From Paramecium octaurelia (taxonomy: Eukaryota > Ciliophora > Oligohymenophorea > Peniculida > Parameciidae): a stretch of DNA of 64,000 nucleotides. The notes below the pieces were generated by a model, which was not told the DNA's origin, made no database searches, and saw nothing but the letters and a program-made list of their open reading frames with translations. The translations under genes and the position numbers were made by a program. The DNA lies in NCBI GenBank assembly GCA_905182995.1, contig CAJJDP010000027.1:584472-648471 (forward strand), read 5' to 3'. Positions 36,245 to 48,440 of this stretch are shown piece by piece. Each line of letters opens with the position of its first letter. Position 1 is the first letter of the stretch.

Positions 36245-39107
36245 ATGAAAAATAAATATGGATAAGCTCAGCTAATCAACAAGTAAGTTATGAGAGTGGG
36301 TGGAAATGGTGCTCTAGATACATAAGTCACAAAAACAAAAAAAAGGGAATTCTAATATCAGTAAATAGATTAGTTACAGCAAAAAAAATATTAAATTTCA
36401 CAGCCCAATTAATAGAAGATGAAAGATCTTGCTGCTAAGAAAATATTTAGATTTTTGTATAAAATTTATAAATAGTATTATTTTAATAATCATAATTTTA
36501 AGAAAAGAGAAATAACATCGATATCGAAATTTTGTGATTGAGGAGTTGATAAATACAGAAAAAAATTATGTAAATGATTTGAAAATATTAATTGTCATCT
36601 AGAATTAAGTTAAACAATGGTTAAACAAACAATAAATTGAAATTATATTTAATAATCTCAAATAATTGTATGAGTTAAATAGCTCTTTTCTTTAAGATTT
36701 AGAAGGATTTCTTCCTTATAAAAGATCCAAATTATTAGGACCTATAATGAAAGGATTAGCTCCTTTTTTTAAAGTGTATTTCACCTATTATGAAGGATTC
36801 AATAAATCTATGTCAACCCTTAAATAAAGCATAAATGATAAAGAGGATTTCAGAAAATTTCTTAAAAATATGTCCTCAATCAAAGACTATAATAATTAAG
36901 ATATTGAGAGTTTTTTAATTAAACCTGTTTAAAGAATACCCAAATACAATCTTCTATTAGAAGACCTAATAAAACATACCGAAAAAACTCATCCAGATTA
37001 TAAAAACTTATGCGAGAGTTTAGAGCTTTTTAAAAAGATTAATGATGATAACAACAAAAATATGGATAAATTTTTATCCAGTAAATTGTTTGATATGGAG
37101 AAATGGTTTGGAAATAAGCTAAGCTAGAAATTAGTAGATTCTAAAAGAAAATACATTACTGAACTTTTAACTTCGATTTTAGATCAAAACAATAAAGTCA
37201 TTATTGCGACAGCTTTTATTCTTAGTGATTTAATCATTATAGGAGAAAGATAGGATAATCAATACCAATATATCTAGAGTGTATTTTTAGATGATCGAAG
37301 TGGATGTTTAGATGTTGAGAATTAATAACAACTTTAAAATATTTACATATTATAGGGTATGAGAGGGTAATCAATTACATTTATCGAACAGACACAAAAT
37401 GATAAAATTGAAAAAATGGCTAAGTTACAAAAAATAATTCAAGAATGTAAAGAGAAATCAAAATATACATTTTAAAGGCAAGCATTTCGGGCAGGATCTG
37501 AAAAAAAAGTTTAATTAAATAAGATTAAGGTAACTGCTTTAGGTCTAGATGAAAGACATGAAAATTTGAGTAGCTACAAAGTATATATAATTGAAGTTGG
37601 CATAGAAGAGGTTTTTTAGAGATTATTTTTAAGATTTAGTTAATGTATTAAAATCTAGGATTTTATAAAAAAGAAATACCCAACGATCTAACTTCATTTC
37701 TTAAAATAAAATACTACTTTAAACTTATTGAATGATTAAAAAGAAATTGAATCAAGGATGATAGCGGTTCCTTTATTTATTTAATCTGTTCTAATGTCAG
37801 ATATTACAAGACAGAATCCATAAATTTTGAAGGACTTAGGATTGCCTGAAAATTTTTATGATTTGCCATCAGAGGCTGACAAATTCAGGAATCAAAGAAT
37901 CGGAACTCAAAAAGTACCTGATAGATTCAGTTATGTGTCTCCTACTAGAACTCTAATTAAGACAGTTGACTATGGGAATGATTAATAATCTCTTTAGTGT
38001 AATCAGTGCAATCATAGATTATTAAGCGCATCCTCTATGATGAGTAGAAATATTACTTTAGTTGAAGAAAAAAAAAAATAAAAAGAAAAGGATTCTACTT
38101 AAATCATAGTAAATCATTATATACCGAAAGAAAAGCCTTGGGAATTTAATGTTCAAAACAATACTAAAGTGTTGCACGTATTAGACTAGATTTAGAAGGT
38201 ATTGTAATTGCAATAGATTTATGACTTCAAATTATATGTATATGATAATAAATCTCGAGTGAAAATATTGTAAAATGATGAAAATATATGTGATTTGTTT
38301 GGGGATAGCTTTATTTTTGCAAAAAAAAAGAAAGAACTTTGGTTTAAAAAGATTTTATATTAGGAAATGGAATATGAGAAGACCTTGTTATATTCTGACA
38401 GTGCTAGGATGAAACTGTTATATTACTAATTAGTTAAGGATATCTAAATTTCTACAATACCATTTTCAACTTAGAATTAATATATTAAATTAGCTGCCAT
38501 TCATTTGTATTTATAGAACTGCAATCTCTCTTTTGATGTCATACAATAAATCATCCCTTCTTCCATTTTATAACTTAAGTAAAGAGAGTATTGGAATTGC
38601 GTTGTAACCTAAGAGTTTAAGGAATTCAAGGCAAGTATTTAAAATACTTAATCCACACTTATTCAAATTAATGAAACTGAAGACATCGCAAAAGTTAAGT
38701 CAAAAGGCATCTTTTCATCTATAATTCAATCTACCCAAAATCAATTCTCCTAAATTGAAAATATCAATGTTGATTCAACAAAAGCAATGATTCAGTTTAT
38801 TTCAGAATGCTTGAAAAACGAATTCTGCATTTAATAATTATTTTAAATTATTTGCAAAGAAGCTTTGTCTTAATTTGGTGAATAAAACTTAGTTTTGGGT
38901 ATTGGTTATCAAGGAATTCGACTCTATAGTAGCTCAAAGGATAGAATATGGGAAAAAATTGATAAACCACAATCCTTCAATGTTTTCCCAGCATCTATTG
39001 AAATTAGATTTAAAGGTGGAAAGCTTAAGTTCGAAACCAATTAAGGATTTCAAATCTAATCTATGTTTGATGAATATTAAGCAATCAAATCTTAGAATTA
39101 AGAATGA
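36245..39107 (+). CDS. RhoGEF (DH-PH) with PX and FERM domains
   Basis: One 28-nt intron (36475-36502) gives 944 residues. Domains: DH (about residues 80-270) with VIEELINTEKNYVNDLKIL in the first helix and the signature FLIKPVQRIPKYNLLLEDL; a PH-like region (about 275-400, AFILSDLIIIGE); a PX domain (about 430-545, SSYKVYIIEVG and LFLRFSQCIKIQDFIKKKYP); and a C-terminal FERM (about 620-944) with KLLYYQLVKDIQISTIPF, YIKLAAIHLYLQN and the F3 lobe GIGYQGIRLYS and GFQIQSMFDEY. The expected activity is nucleotide exchange on a Rho/Rac GTPase at phosphoinositide-rich membranes or the cortex. ATG 36258 plus a 35-nt intron starting GTAAGTTATG is an alternative start. Confidence 0.85.
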
Positions 39108-39181
39108 CATGTTATTTTACAAATCCTTATTATTATATTATTGTTATATTAATATTTTTTATGATTATATTCGATTCATAA

Positions 39182-40616
39182 ATGAAGCAAAATGAAAATA
39201 TCGAAGATGAATCTGAAGATAAGTATGAAGTAAAAAGGGATATATTAGATAATTATACGTACCATTATTTCCTATGAGAAAAAAACCGTCAATAGGATCA
39301 AGTCAAATATCTTCACAATCCACATCATAATCAACTTAAATGCTTACCTAATATAGAAGTATGTAAGATTCAAATGAGAAAAGAGAATTAGAAGCTACAA
39401 TAATCAAAGAACTCATGAAAGATAAGCGATCATCTGAATTCTATGCGGTTTAAGAAAATTGGATTTCATAATATAAATAATATTTGTATTAAAATGGAGA
39501 AAGACCAGGTATTTTAGATAACAATAACTGTACTTAATACATAATTGTTAATGAGGCAGTTTGGATTTTTTTTAAACAAGAATATAAAGCTTATCCAGAG
39601 ATTATTTGCAAATAAAAACACTCAAGAACAAATGATAAAAGATCAAAAACTGTAGAACCTGCTTTAAATCGTTAATCTGGGTCTAATTCTTAATCCAACT
39701 ATGAGTTGCCTCTTATAGGGATGAAAAATGATTCTTACTATTGTTATATGCATTCTGGGTTATAATCCCTATTAAGCATAGCTGATCTGAATTATTTTAT
39801 AATCAAATATATCTAAAGAATAAATAAATAATACCTAATAGACAAAAAAAAGGCAAATATTGTTTCATTTACCTGGGCATATTTCGAGTTAATTGAATAA
39901 ATCAAAGCAAGTACTATTCCTATTAAAATTAACACCATTAAAACTCTGATAATAAATTAATTTCATCCAAAAAACCAGCATGATTGTCATGAATTCTTAC
40001 TATATTTATTAGGACACATTGAAGATGAAATATTAAATTTCAATAAGGAAACTAAATCCACTTATATAAACTTTGTAGAGTAAATCTTTAAAGGTAGCAT
40101 ATTTTATATTTAATAGGAAAACTTTAGACTAATATTATATGTCAACTTTGTAAAAATAAAGTTAAATAAATTGAGCCATTCCTCACTTTATCATTAGCCA
40201 TCTCTCAATCCAAAACTCTTGAATAATGTCTAGATGAATTTCTAAAAGAAGAAACTCTCAAAGATTATAAATGTGCTAAATGTCAGTCAACTTGTATAAA
40301 GAGCCTTCAAATTGTTTCTATTCCATCGATACTAGTGTTACACCTCAAGCGATTCTAATTTTTACCCTAATGCCATAAAAACAACAAAACTATAACATAT
40401 CCAATTGAGATATTAAATTTTGGCAATAAAACTTATAGACTCAGAGCAGTTATTGTTCACACCGGCAATTTATAATCAGGGCATTATTTCACATTTGCAA
40501 AGAGATATCATCAATGGTTTCTTTTTAACGATGAGACTGTGAAAGCAGTTACCAAAAAATAAGTACTTATGCAAGCAGCATATATCCTCTTTTACTAAAT
40601 TAATGAGAATCCATGA
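39182..40616 (+). CDS. Ubiquitin-specific protease with DUSP domain
   Basis: Introns at about 39266-39285 (20 nt, less sure) and one of 23 nt near 40091 give 463 residues. A DUSP domain precedes the catalytic core (NWISQYKQYLYQNGERPGIL, then AVWIFFKQEYKAYPEI). The USP core has the Cys box GMKNDSYYCYMHSGLQSLL (catalytic Cys in CYMHS), the NQHDCHEFLLYLLGHIEDE box, a CQLC/CAKC zinc-ribbon pair and the His box SGHYFTFAKRYHQWFLFNDE. The usual Gly-Asn-Thr before the catalytic Cys is Ser-Tyr-Tyr here, a deviation near the active site. It should remove ubiquitin from substrates. It starts 74 bp after the RhoGEF stop on the same strand. Confidence 0.85.
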
Positions 40617-41493
40617 TTTTGAGATTCAAATTTATTTATATATGGATTCCAAAGTGTAATTAATTTGTTAAATAAATAATAGCCAATTAAATTTTATTCT
40701 CATTTATATCTTGTTAATTAGTAAATTATGATTGTTTTCAAATTAAAGATTATAAAATATTGTAGATTTTCGTATTTTTACTATAATATTATTATAATGT
40801 TAAAATATATATTAAATTGTAATTTTCAAAAATAGAATAATACTTATTTTTTAAATAATTCCTATCAACCATTCAATGAATTTAACACTTTTCTTCACAT
40901 TAAATTTCATAATAATTCTATATTGTATGCTTCATCTGCCATCAAAACATGAATCTATTAGTGAATAGAATATTAGGATTCTATAAATTTTTTATGGTCA
41001 AAATTATATATTTAATAGTTATTATTATATTCGAGTCTAGAATAAGAATTAAAACTTTATGCTATTGGAATATCAGATTGATTGTAAACAAAATAGTGAT
41101 ATGTTTTTTTTCAAAGAATTAATTATAGATTTAAAAATATAGATCAAATAAATGGGGAAGATGATTATCTTGTGTAATGAGATAGTGTTTATAAATAAAT
41201 TATAAAAATGATTTAAGACTCTTGCTTAGAGAATTGGTAAAAGTGGAAAGGTCAAGAAGGTTTCTTTGATTCTCGGTTAGAGTCTAGAATCTAATCACAA
41301 AAAGAATGATGCTATCTAACCCAAAGATTTCTTACTTAAATTACACAATTGAAGATCTCAAATTATGAAGATACCCAATCGCTTATGAAGATAGATCAAT
41401 ACTATTAAAATCTGATAATTTTTATATTTATCCATAAACATCAATTCTAATAAGAAATTCAATCATAATAAGAATTTACAAAAAAATATCTAT
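40617..41493. other. Non-coding or unresolved, between convergent genes
   Basis: About 880 bp with no convincing gene; bases from 40919 belong to the duplicated block. A short plus-strand frame around 41210 (MIQDSCLENWQKWKGQEG) is Trp- and Gly-containing and could be an exon remnant, but no start or partner exon was found. Confidence 0.35.
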
Positions 41494-42296
41494 TCAAATA
41501 AGTTAACAACAGCTTGAATCTACTCTTTCAGTATTATGACTATTATTTTTCTTTTCATCCATTGCTTATTTTTTATTGGGTTGAATTGCATCTTAAATTA
41601 CAATTCTAAACTTTTTGGAATCTTGTTATGTTAAAATTGCATCACTATTTGATTCTAAATATCTTAAGATTCTCAAAGAATCCTATATTCCTCTTTTCCA
41701 ATATTCAGATTCAGAGTTTGTCTCATAATTACTCTCAAGAATTGATAGTTTAACAATATAAGGATTTAATGCTCCTTATTCACAGTCATCATTATTATGG
41801 GGTTTTTGCTTTTTTGCAAGAGCAATAGCTGCAAATTGAATTTCTCTCTCTTATTCGGAAGGAGAAACAAAAAATTTTTATTAAATTTTGGTTAGTGCTT
41901 ACATTCTAATTTGAAATTTATTTTCTTTTGCTTTTTCAACCATATAATCTAATGCTGCATTTATAGCATTGAATGTTGTTCCAATAATTGGTACAGATCC
42001 CATTATAAATGAACCAGTACTTGACATAGTTTTTAGAAAGTCAGCCACTTTCTCAGAATTGCTTTCTACCATAGCATCTCTGTTTATTGTAAATAGATTA
42101 GTTGACATTAATTACATAGCATGTAAATAATTATATAAGCGCCAAAATAAGGATTTGTAATATAAAAATGATTGAAAGTTCTCTGGTTTCTTTAATAAAT
42201 TTAATTCTTCTTCTAATTAGTAAGAATCTTATTCCTCCAATTTCTAAACCTTAGATTCTAATTATAAAATCTTTTCTTTTGATTCCTTAGACTCTT
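40919..42296. repeat. Direct duplicate block, TPR gene 3' end (left copy)
   Basis: A 1,378-bp block repeated at 42298-43675 (offset 1,379), apparently identical, separated by one n at 42297. It probably represents two overlapping contig ends. Confidence 0.9.
41494..42296 (-). pseudogene. Redundant C-terminal copy of the TPR protein
   Basis: This is the 3' part of the TPR gene at 42873-48383, broken at its 5' end by the n at 42297. It encodes the last ~265 residues including the CCQLI end. It is most likely an assembly duplicate rather than a real truncated gene. Confidence 0.7.
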
Positions 42297-42297
42297 N

Positions 42298-43675
42298 TAT
42301 ATTGTATGCTTCATCTGCCATCAAAACATGAATCTATTAGTGAATAGAATATTAGGATTCTATAAATTTTTTATGGTCAAAATTATATATTTAATAGTTA
42401 TTATTATATTCGAGTCTAGAATAAGAATTAAAACTTTATGCTATTGGAATATCAGATTGATTGTAAACAAAATAGTGATATGTTTTTTTTCAAAGAATTA
42501 ATTATAGATTTAAAAATATAGATCAAATAAATGGGGAAGATGATTATCTTGTGTAATGAGATAGTGTTTATAAATAAATTATAAAAATGATTTAAGACTC
42601 TTGCTTAGAGAATTGGTAAAAGTGGAAAGGTCAAGAAGGTTTCTTTGATTCTCGGTTAGAGTCTAGAATCTAATCACAAAAAGAATGATGCTATCTAACC
42701 CAAAGATTTCTTACTTAAATTACACAATTGAAGATCTCAAATTATGAAGATACCCAATCGCTTATGAAGATAGATCAATACTATTAAAATCTGATAATTT
42801 TTATATTTATCCATAAACATCAATTCTAATAAGAAATTCAATCATAATAAGAATTTACAAAAAAATATCTATTCAAATAAGTTAACAACAGCTTGAATCT
42901 ACTCTTTCAGTATTATGACTATTATTTTTCTTTTCATCCATTGCTTATTTTTTATTGGGTTGAATTGCATCTTAAATTACAATTCTAAACTTTTTGGAAT
43001 CTTGTTATGTTAAAATTGCATCACTATTTGATTCTAAATATCTTAAGATTCTCAAAGAATCCTATATTCCTCTTTTCCAATATTCAGATTCAGAGTTTGT
43101 CTCATAATTACTCTCAAGAATTGATAGTTTAACAATATAAGGATTTAATGCTCCTTATTCACAGTCATCATTATTATGGGGTTTTTGCTTTTTTGCAAGA
43201 GCAATAGCTGCAAATTGAATTTCTCTCTCTTATTCGGAAGGAGAAACAAAAAATTTTTATTAAATTTTGGTTAGTGCTTACATTCTAATTTGAAATTTAT
43301 TTTCTTTTGCTTTTTCAACCATATAATCTAATGCTGCATTTATAGCATTGAATGTTGTTCCAATAATTGGTACAGATCCCATTATAAATGAACCAGTACT
43401 TGACATAGTTTTTAGAAAGTCAGCCACTTTCTCAGAATTGCTTTCTACCATAGCATCTCTGTTTATTGTAAATAGATTAGTTGACATTAATTACATAGCA
43501 TGTAAATAATTATATAAGCGCCAAAATAAGGATTTGTAATATAAAAATGATTGAAAGTTCTCTGGTTTCTTTAATAAATTTAATTCTTCTTCTAATTAGT
43601 AAGAATCTTATTCCTCCAATTTCTAAACCTTAGATTCTAATTATAAAATCTTTTCTTTTGATTCCTTAGACTCTT
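42298..43675. repeat. Direct duplicate block, TPR gene 3' end (right copy)
   Basis: Partner of 40919-42296; this copy is continuous with the body of the TPR gene. Confidence 0.9.
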
Positions 43676-46600
43676 TTTCTAACTTGTCATATATTGCTTT
43701 TACTTCTTATTCTATTTTAAATAAGAAATCCAATATTTATTGTTGTTAATTCTTATCAATTTATTCATTTGTTGGTTTCATACCACTAGCTGCTTATTCC
43801 TAGATCTTATTGATTTCTAATAAAAATGCTTATTCTTATTACTAGTTAATTTAGTTGTTTTTTGCAAATTGAGCAACATTATTTTTTGTTATTTAAAATT
43901 GATTGTCAATCTCAGAAATCAACCTTAATTTACTTTAAATAAATATAATATTTTTCGATGAAAGATTTCTACATTTGAATTTTGAATCAATGATTTATTC
44001 TAAGCAGCCTTAAGCAAGTGAGAAAAAATTTTTAGCTTTAATGTAATCCTTTTGGTGATAGTATAAACTACCAAGATTAGTTAGATATAATGGATTCAAA
44101 GGATTTATTTCTATGGCCTTATTATAATCTTTGATAGCTTATTCCATTTTACCATCATTCATATACAAATTACCTATTAATGTTGAATAATTTAACCTCT
44201 AGAATTATAAGTATCAGAATGAGCTTAATTTCGTTCTAATACTAGCATATAATCTTTTAGAGCCTTTTCTTTTTCCCCCAAATTTTAATATAAAATGCCT
44301 TGATGTTAAAACAATTATACCTCTATTATAAAGAGAATTAACATATTTAGGGTTGAGTTCGGTAGCCTTATTATAGTCCTTAAATGCTTCATCCAATTTA
44401 TTCAATTCTTTATACAAATTACCTGAACTAGATTAATTTCTTACCTCGACTATTATAAGCTTCTTCATTTTTATTGTCAAGTTCAATCGCCTTATTAAAA
44501 TCATTAAGGGCTTCTTGATTTCTCTCTTGTTTTTTTAATAAAAGCCCTATTTTAATTGAGCAAACAAGAACCTCTGTTACAATATTTAAAGGAACTTAAA
44601 GGATCTAGCAAAATAGACTAATTATAATCATTAAGTGCTTCCTAATCTAATCCTTAATCGCTAAAGAGATTGGCTAGAGTTATAACTGTAAATTAACCTC
44701 GATTATTATAGGTGCTAGGATTATTAGGATCTAATAAAAGAGATGTATTGAAATCAATCATTGCTTCTTTATCTTTTTCCAGTTCATGGTAAATACATCC
44801 TAAAAGAATATGTGTTAATTGTACCCCTTCTATTAAAGGTTGAGGCATTTTTAGGATCTAGTTCAATTATTTTGTTTAAATCATTCAACGCTTCTTAATA
44901 TTTTTTTTATTTTTGATATAGCAATGCTATGGATGATAGTAATGTATACCTCTATTAAAATAAGCATTAATGAATTGAGGGTCAAGATCAATAGCTTGTT
45001 GATAGTCATTAAAAGCTTTCTAATTTTGTCCCATTTTCTCCATCAAATCAGCTAAAAATAAAAATCAATAAAACCTCTACACTTATAGAGCTTAGCATCC
45101 TTTGGATTTAATTCAATTACCTTATTAAAATTCTTTAAGGCATCATCCATCCTTCCAAGTTCATCTAGTAAAATTCCTAGAATAGATATAAATAATGCCT
45201 CTATTCAAATAGGCACTCTAATAAGAAGGGTCTAATTCTATTGCCTTGTTGTAATCTTGTATTGCTTTCTCCTTTTAGCCTACTTCATCAAGTAAAATAG
45301 CTATTATAACTTTTGGTGAAAATTACCTCTATTATAGTATGCTTCAACTGTATTAGGATGCATTTACAACAATATATTATACGAATTTAAGGCTTCTTCT
45401 TTCTTTCCAAGTTTTCTCAGAATGATTGCTTTGTAAAATTAGATTAAATACCTTGATTAAAGTAAGCATTTTAATATTTTGGATCAAGTTTTATAACCTA
45501 TTAATAGCTTAATAGAGCATTCTCTTCTTGCCCCAATTCATTTAATAATAATGCTAGACACAATATAATAACCACACTACCTTTATTATAGTGAGCATCC
45601 TTATTTGAAGGGTTTAATTCAATTGCTTTAGTAAAATCCTATAATGACTAAATTTTATTTTTCTGCATCAGAAGAAATCCTCTGCGAAAATACGGGTTAG
45701 CATCATTGGGATTTAGATCTATTAATTTATTGTAACAATTAATAGCCTCATCATTTTTACCAAGATTTTTCAACAATATGGCTGGTCTATCAAATGATAA
45801 TTACCTTAATTAGAATAAGCATCTTGTTCTTCTGGTTTGATTTCAATTATCTTCTAATAACAATTTATTGCTTCTTCATCTCTTCCCAAAGTATGGAAAA
45901 TATTAGCTACTTTAACAACATGATTACCTAAATTATTGTAGGCATTTGCATTATTAGGATTTAAGNTACCTCTATTATAAAGAGAATTAACATATTTAGG
46001 GTTGAGTTCGGTAGCCTTATTATAGTCCTTAAATGCTTCATCCAATTTATTCAATTCTTTATACAAATTACCTGAACTAGATTAATTTCTTACCTCGACT
46101 ATTATAAGCTTCTTCATTTTTATTGTCAAGTTCAATCGCCTTATTAAAATCATTAAGGGCTTCTTGATTTCTCTCTTGTTTTTTTAATAAAAGCCCTATT
46201 TTAATTGAGCAAACAAGAACCTCTGTTACAATATTTAAAGGAACTTAAAGGATCTAGCAAAATAGACTAATTATAATCATTAAGTGCTTCCTAATCTAAT
46301 CCTTAATCGCTAAAGAGATTGGCTAGAGTTATAACTGTAAATTAACCTCGATTATTATAGGTGCTAGGATTATTAGGATCTAATAAAAGAGATGTATTGA
46401 AATCAATCATTGCTTCTTTATCTTTTTCCAGTTCATGGTAAATACATCCTAAAAGAATATGTGTTAATTGTACCCCTTCTATTAAAGGTTGAGGCATTTT
46501 TAGGATCTAGTTCAATTATTTTGTTTAAATCATTCAACGCTTCTTAATATTTTTTTTATTTTTGATATAGCAATGCTATGGATGATAGTAATGTATACCT

Positions 46601-48383
46601 CTATTAAAATAAGCATTAATGAATTGAGGGTCAAGATCAATAGCTTGTTGATAGTCATTAAAAGCTTTCTAATTTTGTCCCATTTTCTCCATCAAATCAG
46701 CTAAAAATAAAAATCAATAAAACCTCTACACTTATAGAGCTTAGCATCCTTTGGATTTAATTCAATTACCTTATTAAAATTCTTTAAGGCATCATCCATC
46801 CTTCCAAGTTCATCTAGTAAAATTCCTAGAATAGATATAAATAATGCCTCTATTCAAATAGGCACTCTAATAAGAAGGGTCTAATTCTATTGCCTTGTTG
46901 TAATCTTGTATTGCTTTCTCCTTTTAGCCTACTTCATCAAGTAAAATAGCTATTATAACTTTTGGTGAAAATTACCTCTATTATAGTATGCTTCAACTGT
47001 ATTAGGATGCATTTACAACAATATATTATACGAATTTAAGGCTTCTTCTTTCTTTCCAAGTTTTCTCAGAATGATTGCTTTGTAAAATTAGATTAAATAC
47101 CTTGATTAAAGTAAGCATTTTAATATTTTGGATCAAGTTTTATAACCTATTAATAGCTTAATAGAGCATTCTCTTCTTGCCCCAATTCATTTAATAATAA
47201 TGCTAGACACAATATAATAACCACACTACCTTTATTATAGTGAGCATCCTTATTTGAAGGGTTTAATTCAATTGCTTTAGTAAAATCCTATAATGACTAA
47301 ATTTTATTTTTCTGCATCAGAAGAAATCCTCTGCGAAAATACGGGTTAGCATCATTGGGATTTAGATCTATTAATTTATTGTAACAATTAATAGCCTCAT
47401 CATTTTTACCAAGATTTTTCAACAATATGGCTGGTCTATCAAATGATAATTACCTTAATTAGAATAAGCATCTTGTTCTTCTGGTTTGATTTCAATTATC
47501 TTCTAATAACAATTTATTGCTTCTTCATCTCTTCCCAAAGTATGGAAAATATTAGCTACTTTAACAACATGATTACCTAAATTATTGTAGGCATTTGCAT
47601 TATTAGGATTTAAGCTAAGAACTTTTTTATAATCTTTAACTGCATCTTCTGTTTTGCCTAACATATTTAAAGTCATTGCTAATAATTGATAGAAAATTAA
47701 CCTCTCTTAAAGTAGCAGTTTTCATGATTTGGATTGAGCTGAATTACTCTATCGTAATCTTTTAAACATTCTTCATTATTCCCCAAATTTGAATGAAGGA
47801 TACCTATTCATAATTAACTGATTGTAAACCTCTTTGATAGTAGGCATTTACATATGTAGAATCTAATTCTATTACTTTATTTAAATCTTTAACAGCATCT
47901 TTATACTTTCCTAACTTGTTTAAAGCAATAAATTTGTTGTAATATGCATTTATGTAGTTTGGATCAATTTATATAACCTTTTAAAAATCTTTTATAGCTT
48001 CTTCATCCTTATTTAGATCCAATAATAAATTTGCTTTTATATATCTATTATACTTACCTCTATTTTGGTAAGGTTAGACTAAATTAGGATCAAGCTCTAT
48101 AGCCTTAGTAAAATCGTTTAACGCCTCCTAATTTAAATTTTATTCTTTGTGACACCATCCTAGTTATTGCATTTAATAAATGATACCTCTATACAAATAT
48201 GCAGAGGCAAGCTTTGGCATTAGTTCCAGAGCCTTGTTGGCTTCTTAAATTGCTTGGACAAATTTATTTTCTTTATATAAATCCTTGAATTAAAAATAAT
48301 TCTACATAGCTCAAATCTAGATGTTTATAAGCTTTATTTTGATTTTCCACATTTTGATTAGCATTATCCTAGTTTTAAATCAT
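42873..48383 (-). CDS. Multi-TPR protein with coiled coil and C-terminal CaaX-like motif
   Basis: ATG 48383; exon 1 ends before a 22-nt intron, then follow about 20 tetratricopeptide repeats (for example YKELNKLDEAFKDYNKATEL followed by NPKYVNSLYNRG). Nearly every repeat is its own ~102-nt exon: introns of 20-27 nt recur in phase 1 within the Gly codon of the Y-N-R-G turn. After the repeats come a coiled coil (KIEQEVKAIYDKLEKESKES) and a conserved-looking region with FIMGSVPIIGTTFNAINAAL. The protein ends SSCCQLI, where Cys-Gln-Leu-Ile fits a prenylation CaaX box beside another Cys. A 1,648-bp block (44318-45965 = 45967-47614) is duplicated around an n, so the repeat number is inflated here. 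It is probably a membrane-attached scaffold. Confidence 0.8.
44318..45965. repeat. Direct duplicate block, TPR repeats (left copy)
   Basis: This 1,648-bp block is repeated at 45967-47614 (offset 1,649), with an n at 45966 in the middle of an exon. The duplication of whole TPR exons looks biological at first glance, but identity including introns and the n marker argue for contig overlap. Confidence 0.9.
45967..47614. repeat. Direct duplicate block, TPR repeats (right copy)
   Basis: Partner of 44318-45965; continuous with the 5' end of the gene. Confidence 0.9.
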
Positions 48384-48440
48384 ATTTTTTGAGTTTTTCA
48401 AATAATTATAACCAATAAAATATTTTTTATTTTAGATATA

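Noticed and set aside
44000-48300. CRISPR-like or satellite array (periodic 'acctctatta' every ~125 bp)
   Set aside because: The period equals a TPR exon plus intron; the recurring motif encodes the Tyr-Asn-Arg-Gly turn and 5' splice site.
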